64,000 bases of DNA from Anaerolineae bacterium (GCA_016931185.1 JAFGFI010000111.1:26652-90651), one strand, 5' to 3'; shown: positions 26,116 through 35,439, counted from the first letter of the stretch. The notes: generated by a model not told the origin, from the sequence alone. Numbers and translations are program-made.

Positions 26116-26991
26116 TCATAAGACCCGAGTTATCACTGGCTCTGTAGAAACCAGATGCCGTTCCAAATCTAGCCTAGTGCGATCAATGCCCAAGGCCAAC
26201 CCCAACAACTGTGTAAAAAATAGCACCGGCAGATCAAATGAGGTGCCAACCACTTGCTCCGCTTTGCTCTGATACATGTCCAGTGCCATATGGCACATCG
26301 GGCAGGCCAACGTCACCACTTCCGCTCCTCGCGCCTTCGCCGAGACCAACACGTCACCCGTCAGTCGTGCAGTCACATCCCCATGCGACAGCGCAAGCGC
26401 GCCCCCGCAACACTTCGCCTTCATTGGATAGTCAATTAGTTCCGCCCCCAACACGCCCATCAACTGCTCCAATCCAACAGGGTGTTCAGTACTATCAAAT
26501 TCATCCCTGGGGCGCGTGAGCATACAGCCATAGTAACTGGCAACCTTCAAGCCGGAAAGTGGGCGCACCACCTGCGCTTTAATCGCATCCAATCCATAAT
26601 CCCTTAAAAGCGCATACAACGGATGCAAAACAGTGACGTTCCCCTTGAGTTCAAGTCCTTCACTCAAACTGGCATTAACAACATTCCGCATCACTCGGTC
26701 TGCCGCGACCGCTTTACTGACGCGCCGCAGATTTTTATAACACGCACTGCATGGAGCAATAATCGTCGAAAATCCCTGCGCCTCTGCCAACGCAAGATTC
26801 CGTCCCGGTAAGGTATATGCCGCGTCCGCATTATTAACATCCGCGTGTACCGCGCCACAGCAACTCCAATCCTCAAGTTCGTGCAATACAATCCCCAAAT
26901 GCGCAAACACCGCGCGTAGGGACACATCATACTCTTTCGCCGTGGAGAACAGACTACACCCTGGATAATACGCATACTTGAGTTCGGCCAT
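26116..26991 (-). CDS. hdrB: Heterodisulfide reductase subunit B-like protein (HdrB), two CCG domains
   Basis: The protein has 291 residues. Two complete CCG domains are visible: Cys12, Cys44-Cys45-Gly, Cys81-x2-Cys84, and Cys156, Cys194-Cys195-Gly, Cys230-x2-Cys233. In methanogens these ligate the two non-cubane [4Fe-4S] clusters that cleave a heterodisulfide. In bacteria, HdrB-like proteins reduce other disulfides or simply pass electrons. The ATG overlaps the hdrC stop by one base (TAATG), so the two are coupled. In the described class II benzoyl-CoA reductase complex the comparable subunit is BamD. Confidence 0.9.
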   Translation of the reverse strand: MAELKYAYYPGCSLFSTAKEYDVSLRAVFAHLGIVLHELEDWSCCGAVHADVNNADAAYTLPGRNLALAEAQGFSTIIAPCSACYKNLRRVSKAVAADRVMRNVVNASLSEGLELKGNVTVLHPLYALLRDYGLDAIKAQVVRPLSGLKVASYYGCMLTRPRDEFDSTEHPVGLEQLMGVLGAELIDYPMKAKCCGGALALSHGDVTARLTGDVLVSAKARGAEVVTLACPMCHMALDMYQSKAEQVVGTSFDLPVLFFTQLLGLALGIDRTRLDLERHLVSTEPVITRVL

Positions 26992-27692
26992 TATGACATG
27001 TCCTCCTCTTCTCTCTTTCCCCTGACCCCTGGGGCGATATGAAAGGTGTGGCTACCCTGTCCCGTAATCAAGAGTCCCAACGCTGCCACGAAACCCAAAA
27101 CTGTGATCATCCACGAAACCAAAGTATTCACGACATCCACTTGACCTTCAATCACAGGCGGGATAAGTTTAACTTTTTCCAGGTCTGCCGGGTTCTGGAT
27201 AGATTCCGGCACAAAGGGCAACTTGTTCTTCACCAACATCTTCAAACCTAACGGGATCATCCCGATCAGACTGACGACATCCCAGGTACGCAGATAATAA
27301 CGTGTCAACAATTCCGGTTCAAATAGCCGGCCATGATGCGCCACCGTTTCGGCAAAGGCTCGCCCGAAAACAGCCTCTTTGTCCTCAACATAACCTTTCT
27401 GAATAGCAAGGCGACGGAGATCGGCCATCAAATCGGTAATTTCAATGTCGCGAGGACAGCGATTCATACACGAATAGCAAGAAACGCAACGCCAGATATC
27501 GGGACTAGATAGGACTTCCTGCTCCATTCCATTCTGAATCATGTACAGGATGCGACGTGGGCCGTGGGTCATTTCTTCCAGCACCGGACATGAACCAGAG
27601 CAAGTACCGCACTGGTAGCATTGTAAAACATTAGCCCCGCCGCGTGTCGCCATCACTTCTACTAAAAATGGATGTAATTCCGCGCCAACCAT
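26991..27692 (-). CDS. hdrC: Heterodisulfide reductase subunit C-like protein (HdrC) with C-terminal membrane helix
   Basis: The protein has 233 residues. Two classical [4Fe-4S] motifs are Cys25/28/31/35 and Cys69/72/75/79. Unlike soluble methanogen HdrC, it continues past residue 100 and has a hydrophobic helix at about 188-210 near the C terminus, which suggests membrane anchoring; a second, weaker hydrophobic segment is at about 133-150. Start and stop overlap its neighbours by one base each (TGATG with hdrA, TAATG with hdrB). Confidence 0.87.
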   Translation of the reverse strand: MVGAELHPFLVEVMATRGGANVLQCYQCGTCSGSCPVLEEMTHGPRRILYMIQNGMEQEVLSSPDIWRCVSCYSCMNRCPRDIEITDLMADLRRLAIQKGYVEDKEAVFGRAFAETVAHHGRLFEPELLTRYYLRTWDVVSLIGMIPLGLKMLVKNKLPFVPESIQNPADLEKVKLIPPVIEGQVDVVNTLVSWMITVLGFVAALGLLITGQGSHTFHIAPGVRGKREEEDMS

Positions 27693-30256
27693 CAGTCATC
27701 ACCTCCCACGGATTGTGCCAATCCCCGGTCATACGCCTGCTGTGTCTCAGTCTTGACTCCTTGCAACCGCGCCTCGAAAATGTCCAGCACATTCGCCGCA
27801 TCCAACCCTTCGCGGATACGACGGAGTTGACGCTCCAATTGTGGCCGCATCTTTTCGTTTTCTGCCTTCACACCCTCCGGCCCCATCTCCTTGACCACTG
27901 TACTCAGTTCGGTCATAATACGCGCCCATTTTGCACCTTCAGTAGCAGAGACTTCCTCCGTGCGGAAACGGCCCGGCGTCATACCTATGCGTTCTAACTG
28001 CCGTACAACGCGTTCCATACGCTCATCAGCTTTATTACGCCCGGTAATATAGTGACAATCCTGCGGATGACAGCCAGAGACTAACACTGCCCCCACACCC
28101 AGTTTAAATGCTTCCATCACGAAATCCGCATCTACACGCCCAGAGCACATCACCATAATGTTGCGAGTATTAGCCGGATACTGGAAGTGACTCACCCCTG
28201 CATTGTCCGCCCCCAGACCACTGCACCAGCGACAAGTAAAAGCAAGTACTTTCTCTTCTGGCTTGTCGGCCAATAGCGCGTGTATCTGCGCCAGAATTTG
28301 CCCATCGGTGAAGTGATACTGCGTGATCGCGTTGGCGGGACACTCTGCCACACATGTGCCACAACCGTGACATTTGGCCGGGATAATTTGGCTCGGATTG
28401 CCTGTGCCCGGTTGATTGATAACCGCGCCGTAGGGGCATGCCTGAGCGCACATGGTACATTTACCCTTTGGACTGGCATTGAGACAGCGGGTAGGGTCAA
28501 CATACGCCACGATGGGATCAATTTCCCACTTTCCGGCATTGAGAACACGCGCCGCACGCCCAGCCGCCGCGCTCCCCTGAGCTACGCTCTGTGGAATATC
28601 CTTCGGCCCTTGCGCCGACCCGGCCAAATAAATACCCTCGGTTGAGGAGTCAATCGGCTTCAGCTTGGGATGTGATTCCAAGAACCAACCGTGGGTATCA
28701 AGCGGGACCGTGAGTACGCGCGCTAAGTCCACCACACCTTCCGACGGAATTGCCGCTGTCGCCAGTCCCACCATCTCAAACTCATACGCCATCTGACGGT
28801 CCAACGCGGCATTGTGAACAGACACAATAAGATTTTTGGTCTCCGGGTCCTCTTGAATTTCGGCGGGGCGTCCCTGCACAAAATGGATACCCGCCTGCCG
28901 CGCGCGATCGTAAAACTCCTCATAAGTCTTGCCCGGTGTGCGAATGTCAATGCGGAAGATGGTAATATCCATCTCCGGATACAGCCACTTCAGTAACATT
29001 GCATTCTTGATAGTATACATACAGCAGAAACCAGAACAGTATTCGTTATAACGCTTATCACGTGAGCCAACACACTGAATTAAGCCAAGCGTTTTAGGCA
29101 ATTTACCATCCGAAGGGCGTACAAACTCTCCCACCGTTGGCCCACCAGCGCAGTGCAACCGTTCAATTTCCATCATCGTTGTAACATTATCAAAGAGACC
29201 AAAGCCATACTCTTCTAATGGTGTAGGATCCCACATATCCAGACCTGTAGCAACGATGATCGTACCAATGTCCAGTTCAACAATTTCCGGCTCCTGGAAA
29301 AAACTGATGGCCTGCAAACTACCACACGCCTCAACACACTTAAAACACTCAATACAGGCATCGCGGTCGATCGTATAAATTGCCGGAACGGCCTGTACCA
29401 AGGGAACATAAATAGCTTTGCGCGGGCCAAGACCCTCCTCGAATTCAAAGTTAGGCACAGAAATGGGACAGACATCGACACACAAACCGCAACCCGTACA
29501 ACGATCTTCCAATACATAACGCGGTTTACGCTCCACTTTGACCTTGAAGTTGCCAATGTACCCCTCAACTTCTTTGACCTCTGAGTATGTCATCAAGTTA
29601 ATATACTTGCTCTTGCCCACATCCACCATCTTTGGAGCCTCAATACAAATAGAACAGTCCATTGTGGGAAAAGTCTTATCAAGCTGCGCCATCCGCCCAC
29701 CGATAGAGGGCGATTTATCTACCAGGGTAGTGGGAATATGCATATCAGCTAAATCTAATGCCGCACTGATACCAGCAATCCCTCCCCCTATAATAAGCGC
29801 GCTGCGCGTCACAGGCACCTCAAACATATCCAACGGGCGCACAAAGCTTACCTTCGCTACGGCTGAGGAAACCACCTCTTTCGCCTTGAGCGTCGCCTCC
29901 GGTTTTTCGTGCGCGTGAACCCACGATGAATGTTCGCGAATATTCGCCATCTCAAAGAAAAAAGGATTGATACCTTCATCGGCCAACACCGCGCGGAAGG
30001 TCGGCTCATGCATCGAAACTGTACATGCTCCTACCACCAAACGGTTGAGTTTGTATTGCCGGATATCTTGTTTAATCATACTCTGACCGGGGTCAGAGCA
30101 CATATACTTATGTTCCTTCGCTACCACCACATTAGGCAGCGTTTTAGCATACTCCACTACATCAGGAACATTCACTACACTTCCAATATTCGAGCCACAG
30201 TGACAGACATAAACACCAATACGAAGCTCTTCATTATTTTCGTTGTTATCAGCCAT
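27692..30256 (-). CDS. hdrA: HdrA-MvhD fusion: FAD/iron-sulfur electron-bifurcation-type subunit
   Basis: The protein has 854 residues. The N-terminal HdrA region has the extra Cys site (Cys18, Cys20, Cys53, Cys78). A Rossmann FAD motif I-I-G-G-G-I-A-G starts at 155. Two [4Fe-4S] motifs follow the insert region (C-T-G-C-G-L-C-V-D-V-C-P and C-I-E-C-F-K-C-V-E-A-C). Two more ferredoxin motifs lie near 595-645 (C-T-M-C-A-Q-A-C-P, C-H-G-C-G-T-C-V-A-E-C-P). From about 675 the C terminus is an MvhD/FrhD-type delta subunit (F-T-C-R-W-C-S, later V-S-G-C-H-P-Q-D-C-H-Y). In methanogens MvhD hands hydrogenase electrons to HdrA. The fusion here, without any hydrogenase gene nearby, suggests that electrons come from the AOR and its ferredoxin. 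It is located in the cytosol. Electron bifurcation is possible but not proven by sequence. Confidence 0.9.
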   Translation of the reverse strand: MADNNENNEELRIGVYVCHCGSNIGSVVNVPDVVEYAKTLPNVVVAKEHKYMCSDPGQSMIKQDIRQYKLNRLVVGACTVSMHEPTFRAVLADEGINPFFFEMANIREHSSWVHAHEKPEATLKAKEVVSSAVAKVSFVRPLDMFEVPVTRSALIIGGGIAGISAALDLADMHIPTTLVDKSPSIGGRMAQLDKTFPTMDCSICIEAPKMVDVGKSKYINLMTYSEVKEVEGYIGNFKVKVERKPRYVLEDRCTGCGLCVDVCPISVPNFEFEEGLGPRKAIYVPLVQAVPAIYTIDRDACIECFKCVEACGSLQAISFFQEPEIVELDIGTIIVATGLDMWDPTPLEEYGFGLFDNVTTMMEIERLHCAGGPTVGEFVRPSDGKLPKTLGLIQCVGSRDKRYNEYCSGFCCMYTIKNAMLLKWLYPEMDITIFRIDIRTPGKTYEEFYDRARQAGIHFVQGRPAEIQEDPETKNLIVSVHNAALDRQMAYEFEMVGLATAAIPSEGVVDLARVLTVPLDTHGWFLESHPKLKPIDSSTEGIYLAGSAQGPKDIPQSVAQGSAAAGRAARVLNAGKWEIDPIVAYVDPTRCLNASPKGKCTMCAQACPYGAVINQPGTGNPSQIIPAKCHGCGTCVAECPANAITQYHFTDGQILAQIHALLADKPEEKVLAFTCRWCSGLGADNAGVSHFQYPANTRNIMVMCSGRVDADFVMEAFKLGVGAVLVSGCHPQDCHYITGRNKADERMERVVRQLERIGMTPGRFRTEEVSATEGAKWARIMTELSTVVKEMGPEGVKAENEKMRPQLERQLRRIREGLDAANVLDIFEARLQGVKTETQQAYDRGLAQSVGGDD

Positions 30257-30270
30257 GCAAACTCCTCAAA

Positions 30271-30765
30271 TTATCGCGGTCCCTGTACTTCTTCATGAAT
30301 TAGTTTTTTCCGCGCCTTCTGCGCACGTTGGTCAGGCGTCGTCAATTCCAGCGCGTCTTTTGGACACCACAACACACACTGTGGCCCCTCTTCTTCATCC
30401 TGGCATTGATCACACATTTCAGCCATCTTGGTTGCCGGGTTGATGGAGATCGCGCCAAAGTCGCAGGCTTCAATGCACCAGGCGCAACCGTCGCAGCGCT
30501 CGGCATCCACACTAATAATGCCAGTTTCCGGATCCTGCGTCAGCGCATCGCGGGTACAGGCAATCACACAAGGTGCATCTTCACACGTACGACACGCCAC
30601 CGCCGTAATTAAAATCTCGTCTACGCGAATCGTGCGGATGCGGCTGCGATATGTGTTATATTCCCCCGTTTTCGTAAACGAGCAGATATACTCGCACAAC
30701 TGGCAGCCAATACACTTCGTCGCGTCACACGCAATATAGGCATACTTAGATGTTGAAGTTACCAT
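30271..30765 (-). CDS. Four-cluster ferredoxin (HycB/AOR-associated type)
   Basis: The protein has 164 residues with sixteen cysteines in four groups: 18/21/24/28, 58/61/66/70, 91/94/97/101 and 118/121/130/134. The spacing is that of DMSO-reductase-B/HycB-type electron-transfer subunits, with four [4Fe-4S] clusters. It lies between the AOR gene and the HdrA-MvhD gene, so it is the likely electron carrier between them, comparable with BamC of the class II benzoyl-CoA reductase. A GGAG site precedes the ATG at 30765. Confidence 0.88.
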   Translation of the reverse strand: MVTSTSKYAYIACDATKCIGCQLCEYICSFTKTGEYNTYRSRIRTIRVDEILITAVACRTCEDAPCVIACTRDALTQDPETGIISVDAERCDGCAWCIEACDFGAISINPATKMAEMCDQCQDEEEGPQCVLWCPKDALELTTPDQRAQKARKKLIHEEVQGPR

Positions 30766-30800
30766 TATGTCATACTCCTGGTTTTACACATAAACGTCAT

Positions 30801-30866
30801 ACGTGAAACATAATGCATAAAACGTGAAAAAACTAACTATCACACATTACACATTTTACGTTTCAC
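30801..30866 (-). repeat. ACGTGAAAC-type inverted repeat after the AOR stop
   Basis: Read in the direction of transcription, GTGAAACGTAAAATGTG begins a few bases after the AOR stop and is followed by TTCACGTTTTATGCATTATG and TTTCACGT, forming a long imperfect hairpin. It sits inside the operon, between AOR and the four-cluster ferredoxin, so it may separate expression levels of the two parts. Confidence 0.5.
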
Positions 30867-30873
30867 AAGGCTT

Positions 30874-32760
30874 CTAAACGCCAATTTCCTCTGCCACGTC
30901 ATCCATTCCTAATTCAATCAACTTCGTCTTGGGAATCAAGCCCTCTTTCGTCCATCCCTTAGCTTCATAGTAGATATCCTTCAAATATTCCAGTTCTTCC
31001 TCAGTCACTACATGCCCGGCAGAAGCCCCTTCCTTCAATGGATCATGGTGCCAACGATATGGTAGATGATCATCGGCGCGTGTCCACCCCTCACGAATAT
31101 TGAATGCCTTCTTAATGGTATGCGCCCGCACACCGATAAGATCTACTGCGTCATAATCGAAATTCCAACCGGTAGTTGCATTGATAAGCTGTGCAATTGT
31201 CGGCCACGCGCCAGCACGATCCGCCTTTCCCGTGAAACACCGGCGGATGAACTTACACAATGGCAATGTGTCATAGACAGCAGCATACTCCTCCGTACTT
31301 GCAGCTAGTCTGCCACGCGTTTCATCCACGCTAAAGCGATCCACTTCCCCTTGGATGTCCGGGTCATAAGCGGCAGTACGGTTATGGCAACCGCCGCGAG
31401 TACCTGCGGCCAGCCCCACGGCAAAGGTCTTGAGACCGCGCGCATCGTAACCGGGATTTTCCAGACCCTTGATGTTCATCGCCCATTTATAGGATTCCGT
31501 GCCGCGCTCTGCATCAACACGCCGGCTGGCAACACGCGTCCCTTCGGCCAATAAATCACCGATCCCCTCACGGTCACGAAGCATTTCAGCCAATATGACA
31601 GCAGCCTCGCCATTGCCGAAGTTCGGTTCAAACCCATCGGGATACTTGGCACACTTAAAATCTTCTTTTCTAAATACACCGCGTTCAAATGATTCCATTG
31701 CCCAAGAAAGCGTTACCCCCTGGCTCATCGCGTCCACACCCCCACGATCCGCAACGTCAATCAATTTGATGACCGCGTTCAAATCGCCAATACCCAGGTT
31801 TGGCCCATTAGCATAGAGACATTCATATTCAATGCCCGTCATTGCGCCAGCATACATACCCTGTTTAGCCGCCGACACCTGCTCACAAGCAATGGGACAC
31901 TGCGCGCACGCAATCTTCTTCACCTTAAAGTGTTCTTCGAGATATTCACCGCTGACCTGCTCGGCCATCTCAAAAACACCTTGCTGATAGTTCCGCGTCG
32001 GTAACAGCCCTAACTTGTTCATATTGAGTACATTGGTCGCCGTCCCCAAGAGACGATATTTGGATGTATACGGACCTTGCGCCTGTTGAGTGATATCAAA
32101 GGAAAGCTTCATCAAAGTCTTTGGGTCAGCGACAGTAACGCCCCTAGTACCGCGCACTGACAACGCCTTGAGCTTCTTCGACCCCCATACTGCACCATGG
32201 CCCGTGCGGCCAGCCTGCCGCCCGTCATTAGTAACATTAGCAAAACGCACCAGCTTTTCACCGGCAGGTCCAATCGTAGCAGAGCGTACTTGGTCGTCCA
32301 GAAGTTCCTCGCGGATGGCTTCCTCCGTCTCAAAGGTACCCTTACCCAATAACTTGCGCGCATCCCGGAACATCACCCGTTCATCGTCAATGAAGACATT
32401 AACCCATTGCTCACTGGCCCCATGGATAACAATACCATCCCAGCCGGTACGCTTAAGTGCGACGGGGAACCAACTTCCGGAAAGGCTATCCCCCATAAAA
32501 CCGGTCAACGGTGATTTAGACGCCAGTCCATACTTACCCCCCACAGGAACCGGCGTTCCGGCAAAAATTCCATTAGCAATACAGATAGGGTTATCGGGAG
32601 ACAGGGGCTCACATCCCGGCTTGATGTTCTCCCATAACAAACGCGCTGCCATCGAAACGCCACCAATATAAATCTTGTACCATTCTTCTGGCTTCTTTTC
32701 AACCCAGCTCTTTCGATGGGTTAAATCAATGTGCAAAATCTTGCCACTGTAACCATACAT
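30874..32760 (-). CDS. Tungsten-dependent aldehyde:ferredoxin oxidoreductase family protein
   Basis: The protein has 628 residues, close to the roughly 600 of the family. The N terminus (M-Y-G-Y-S-G-K-I-L-H-I-D-L) and I-Y-I-G-G-V-S-M-A-A-R-L-L are typical of AOR domain 1. The [4Fe-4S] ligands C-A-Q-C-P-I-A-C are at 285-292 with the fourth Cys near 500. G-R-T-G-H-G-A-V-W-G-S-K-K-L-K-A and the N-R-T-A-A-Y-D region are in place for the bis-pterin site. The start is taken at 32760, nine bases after AAGGAGG; a longer frame to 32787 has no ribosome site. The substrate is not evident: aldehydes, or a BamB-like aryl-CoA, are both possible given its Hdr/MvhD partners. A MoaD/ThiS-like gene precedes it. 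Confidence 0.92.
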   Translation of the reverse strand: MYGYSGKILHIDLTHRKSWVEKKPEEWYKIYIGGVSMAARLLWENIKPGCEPLSPDNPICIANGIFAGTPVPVGGKYGLASKSPLTGFMGDSLSGSWFPVALKRTGWDGIVIHGASEQWVNVFIDDERVMFRDARKLLGKGTFETEEAIREELLDDQVRSATIGPAGEKLVRFANVTNDGRQAGRTGHGAVWGSKKLKALSVRGTRGVTVADPKTLMKLSFDITQQAQGPYTSKYRLLGTATNVLNMNKLGLLPTRNYQQGVFEMAEQVSGEYLEEHFKVKKIACAQCPIACEQVSAAKQGMYAGAMTGIEYECLYANGPNLGIGDLNAVIKLIDVADRGGVDAMSQGVTLSWAMESFERGVFRKEDFKCAKYPDGFEPNFGNGEAAVILAEMLRDREGIGDLLAEGTRVASRRVDAERGTESYKWAMNIKGLENPGYDARGLKTFAVGLAAGTRGGCHNRTAAYDPDIQGEVDRFSVDETRGRLAASTEEYAAVYDTLPLCKFIRRCFTGKADRAGAWPTIAQLINATTGWNFDYDAVDLIGVRAHTIKKAFNIREGWTRADDHLPYRWHHDPLKEGASAGHVVTEEELEYLKDIYYEAKGWTKEGLIPKTKLIELGMDDVAEEIGV

Positions 32761-32840
32761 CACGAGCCTCCTTAAAAAATGATTCACAAACGAAATACAA
32801 GTAACTGAGAACTAAAGTGGGGGTTAGAATAATTTCCCCT

Positions 32841-33125
32841 TTATCCTCCGGCCAAAACAGACATTATAGTCAAACGGGCACCATCATCCAACACATCATC
32901 CATTTGTTCAGAACGAACCATCAACTTGCCGTCAAGATTTAGCATATTCGAGGCATACAAAGTATCACCTTCAGGGGAAATCACCTGACCTATCAAATCG
33001 GGGTAACGTACACCGAGCATACGTACTACATCACGGAAGGTTGTGCCTGCCTCCAACATCAAAACGAGCTGCTTTTCATGGGTAATTACCCTGGACATTC
33101 CTGCAAACTCGACCAAAACATTCAT
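32841..33125 (-). CDS. MoaD/ThiS-family sulfur carrier protein
   Basis: The protein has 94 residues with the ubiquitin-like pattern and ends in L-A-G-G, the C-terminal Gly-Gly that is adenylated and thiocarboxylated. The start is the ATG at 33125, eight bases after GGAGG; the in-frame TTG upstream lacks a site. As first gene of the AOR operon it most likely supplies sulfur for the tungstopterin of the AOR, as MoaD-like genes often accompany AOR genes. Confidence 0.85.
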   Translation of the reverse strand: MNVLVEFAGMSRVITHEKQLVLMLEAGTTFRDVVRMLGVRYPDLIGQVISPEGDTLYASNMLNLDGKLMVRSEQMDDVLDDGARLTIMSVLAGG

Positions 33126-33247
33126 TGTATCCTCCGGCAATCCATTATATATTTTCTCCGACTTCCCTGGTTCTGTCAAGGGATAGGTTACATCAGAATT
33201 ATGATAAACCTAACCTCAAACAAACGCAACCATAACAGTGTTAATGC

Positions 33248-33256
33248 TGCTATAAT
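33248..33256 (+). promoter_or_regulatory. Extended -10 promoter ahead of the GT2 gene
   Basis: TGC followed by a perfect TATAAT (33251-33256), the same TG-N-TATAAT form as at 10087. No -35 box is seen. The leader to the ATG at 33364 would be about 100 bases and holds no obvious structure. Confidence 0.45.
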
Positions 33257-33363
33257 ACTGACCAAGTGAAGAATACGTTTTCTTAAAACGCAAACCGTAT
33301 GCATGGCGTTTTACAAATTTACCAACTCACAGAAAATACATATAATTTTATTAGAAACTAACT

Positions 33364-34842
33364 ATGATAAATGGATTAAGTTATATCTATACTGCTGCCC
33401 TGGCCGGATTAGCCCTTTATGCCATCCACATCCTTATCCTGATTATCCTTTATCTGTGGCACCGGCAGGATGCCCCCCCCGCACTTCCACACCTGGCAGA
33501 GACTGAATTTCCCAGGGTAACCGTACAAGTTCCCCTATGTAACGAGCGCTATGTGGTTAAACGCATTTTAGATGCAGTCGCTGCCCTAGATTGGCCCCGC
33601 GGGCAATTAGAGATCCAGGTTTTGGACGACTCAACCGACGAAACGACGGATCTCGCGCGTGCAAAAATCCAATCGCTACAAACACAAGGGTATACAGCTC
33701 ACCTACTCCATCGCCAATATCCCACCGGTCACAAAGCGGGGGCACTCGCCATTGGCCTCCAACACACCCAAAGTGATTTTATTGCCATCTTCGATGCCGA
33801 TTTTTGCCCACAACCGGACTTTCTACGGCAAACTGTCCCTTATCTGATACAAAACACAACGCTCGGTATGGTACAAGCGCGCTGGGAACATCTCAACGCC
33901 GAATATTCCCCTGTAACCCGCGCCCAAGCATTATTGCTGGATGCGCACTTCACCGTGGAACATATCGCGCGCAATCGCTCAGGATTGCTAATGAACTTCA
34001 ACGGCACAGCCGGCGTTTGGCGACGCCAGGCTATTGTCGAAGCCGGGGGGTGGCAAAGTGACACAGTAGCCGAAGACCTTGATATAAGCTACCGTGCCCA
34101 ACTTGCCGGATGGCAAATTGCCTATCTTCCCCATGTCATCGCACCTGCCGAATTACCCCCCCTCGTCGCCGCATTCAAACAACAACAATACCGTTGGGCC
34201 AAAGGTGCGACACAAGTGCTACGTAAATTAGCCATACCCATCTTGCGTTCTCCTCGCCTTAACATCTTCCAGAAAACGATGGCTCTATTGCACTTAAGCG
34301 GGTATATGACTCAACCCTTGTTTCTGATCTTGCTCCTGCTCACCTTACCCACAATATTTTTTCATCCCCATTTACCCACACTTGTTGCATTATTGGGCAC
34401 GATAACCACTATCCCCCCACTTCTCTACCTGGTGGGGCAAATAGCACTCCGTCCCAATTGGCCGCGCCGCATCCTGGCATATCCTGTGCTAATGCTCCTC
34501 GGTCTCGGTATCACCTGGAGTTCAACTTTAGCAATATTGGATGGGCTATCACATTGGGGAGGTACGTTTAAACGCACCCCCAAATTTCAATTGAAGGGGA
34601 AGAAAGGGAAATGGGATCACACCGACTACCGAATTAAACTAGATCGGGCCTTATTAGGAGAATGTCTTATCGGAATTTATGCTCTCTTGGTAATGAGATT
34701 ATCACATCAATACCAACAAACAGATCTTATCCCTTTTAGCCTCATCTACCTCAGTAGTGAAATTCTAATTATTGCAAGTACGTTACATCAAGCCACACAC
34801 CATAAAAGACACCCATCCAACACAAACAGCGAGGCGAGTTAG
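33364..34842 (+). CDS. Membrane glycosyltransferase family 2 (cellulose/mannan-synthase-like)
   Basis: The protein has 492 residues with one N-terminal span (about 8-32) and about four C-terminal spans (from 310). The cytosolic GT2 domain shows V-Q-V-P-L-C-N-E-R, L-D-D-S-T-D-E, I-F-D-A-D-F for UDP/GDP-sugar and metal, A-E-D-L-D-I-S as catalytic base region and Q-Q-Q-Y-R-W-A-K-G for the acceptor. This order is that of processive synthases and CslA-type beta-mannan synthases. It probably makes an extracellular polysaccharide or a glycolipid head. It lies alone; a hairpin overlaps its stop. Confidence 0.88.
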   Translation: MINGLSYIYTAALAGLALYAIHILILIILYLWHRQDAPPALPHLAETEFPRVTVQVPLCNERYVVKRILDAVAALDWPRGQLEIQVLDDSTDETTDLARAKIQSLQTQGYTAHLLHRQYPTGHKAGALAIGLQHTQSDFIAIFDADFCPQPDFLRQTVPYLIQNTTLGMVQARWEHLNAEYSPVTRAQALLLDAHFTVEHIARNRSGLLMNFNGTAGVWRRQAIVEAGGWQSDTVAEDLDISYRAQLAGWQIAYLPHVIAPAELPPLVAAFKQQQYRWAKGATQVLRKLAIPILRSPRLNIFQKTMALLHLSGYMTQPLFLILLLLTLPTIFFHPHLPTLVALLGTITTIPPLLYLVGQIALRPNWPRRILAYPVLMLLGLGITWSSTLAILDGLSHWGGTFKRTPKFQLKGKKGKWDHTDYRIKLDRALLGECLIGIYALLVMRLSHQYQQTDLIPFSLIYLSSEILIIASTLHQATHHKRHPSNTNSEAS

Positions 34843-34854
34843 CTCGCCTCGCTG
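34827..34854. terminator. 12-bp hairpin overlapping the GT2 stop codon, possible bidirectional terminator
   Basis: CAGCGAGGCGAG (34827-34838) pairs with 34843-34854; the 4-base loop TTAG contains the TAG stop of the GT2 gene. There is no T-run downstream on +; on the minus strand TTTGTG follows. The two flanking genes converge. Confidence 0.6.
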
Positions 34855-34911
34855 ATCCAAGAAAAAAACATAAGCCTGATCCAAATATTAAGTGGGTGGC
34901 TAAAGTTTAAA

Positions 34912-35439
34912 TTACTTCTTTTTCTCGATCTTCGGAGGTTCTGGCTCTACATCCACCACACTCTGAGGTTTAGGAAGTTCTGGGGCAGATGGAGCTGCTG
35001 TTCCTCTTGACTTAGGTGGTTCCAATTGTGGAGGCTGTAAATCCTGAGGCATATAGGTTTGCCCCCTGAAATAGGCCCCCTCATTCACCAAGAGAGATTT
35101 AACCGTCATATCCCCCCACACACGACCGGTTTCCAATATTTCAACACGGTTCGCTGTAATATTGCCTTGCACAGCACCAGCGACAGAAACATTGTTAGCT
35201 TTAATTTCGGCTAACACTTTGGCACTTTCTGTAATAACCAGGTTGCCTGTCAACTCAACATTGCCCTCAACAATACCATCAATACGTAGACCACCATCCC
35301 CTTGCACATCTCCTTTTACATACGTATTAGGACCCACCGTTGACTCAATTGGCAATTGGGTTGAATGACTTCGGGTAATCACGGGTGCCTTCTGTGAGGC
35401 AGTAGTAGTTGTTTTACCTTTCCCACCAAAGAATGACAT
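34912..35439 (-). CDS. Bactofilin (polymer-forming cytoskeletal protein)
   Basis: The protein has 175 residues. The central part (about 35-125) is the bactofilin beta-helix with short repeats such as V-K-G-D-V-Q-G-D-G, G-I-V-E-G-N-V and A-V-Q-G-N-I-T-A. The N terminus is Lys/Thr/Ser-rich and the C terminus Pro/Glu/Lys-rich and disordered. Bactofilins form filaments under the membrane that organise envelope synthesis. AAGGAGG precedes the ATG. Its neighbours are an anchored DUF4446 protein and glycosyltransferases. Confidence 0.92.
   Translation of the reverse strand: MSFFGGKGKTTTTASQKAPVITRSHSTQLPIESTVGPNTYVKGDVQGDGGLRIDGIVEGNVELTGNLVITESAKVLAEIKANNVSVAGAVQGNITANRVEILETGRVWGDMTVKSLLVNEGAYFRGQTYMPQDLQPPQLEPPKSRGTAAPSAPELPKPQSVVDVEPEPPKIEKKK

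Noticed and set aside
33130..33190. TTGACA plus TATAAT promoter for the AOR operon on the minus strand
   Set aside because: Both hexamers are present upstream of the MoaD-like gene, but the spacer is about 24 bases, too long for a normal sigma-70 promoter.
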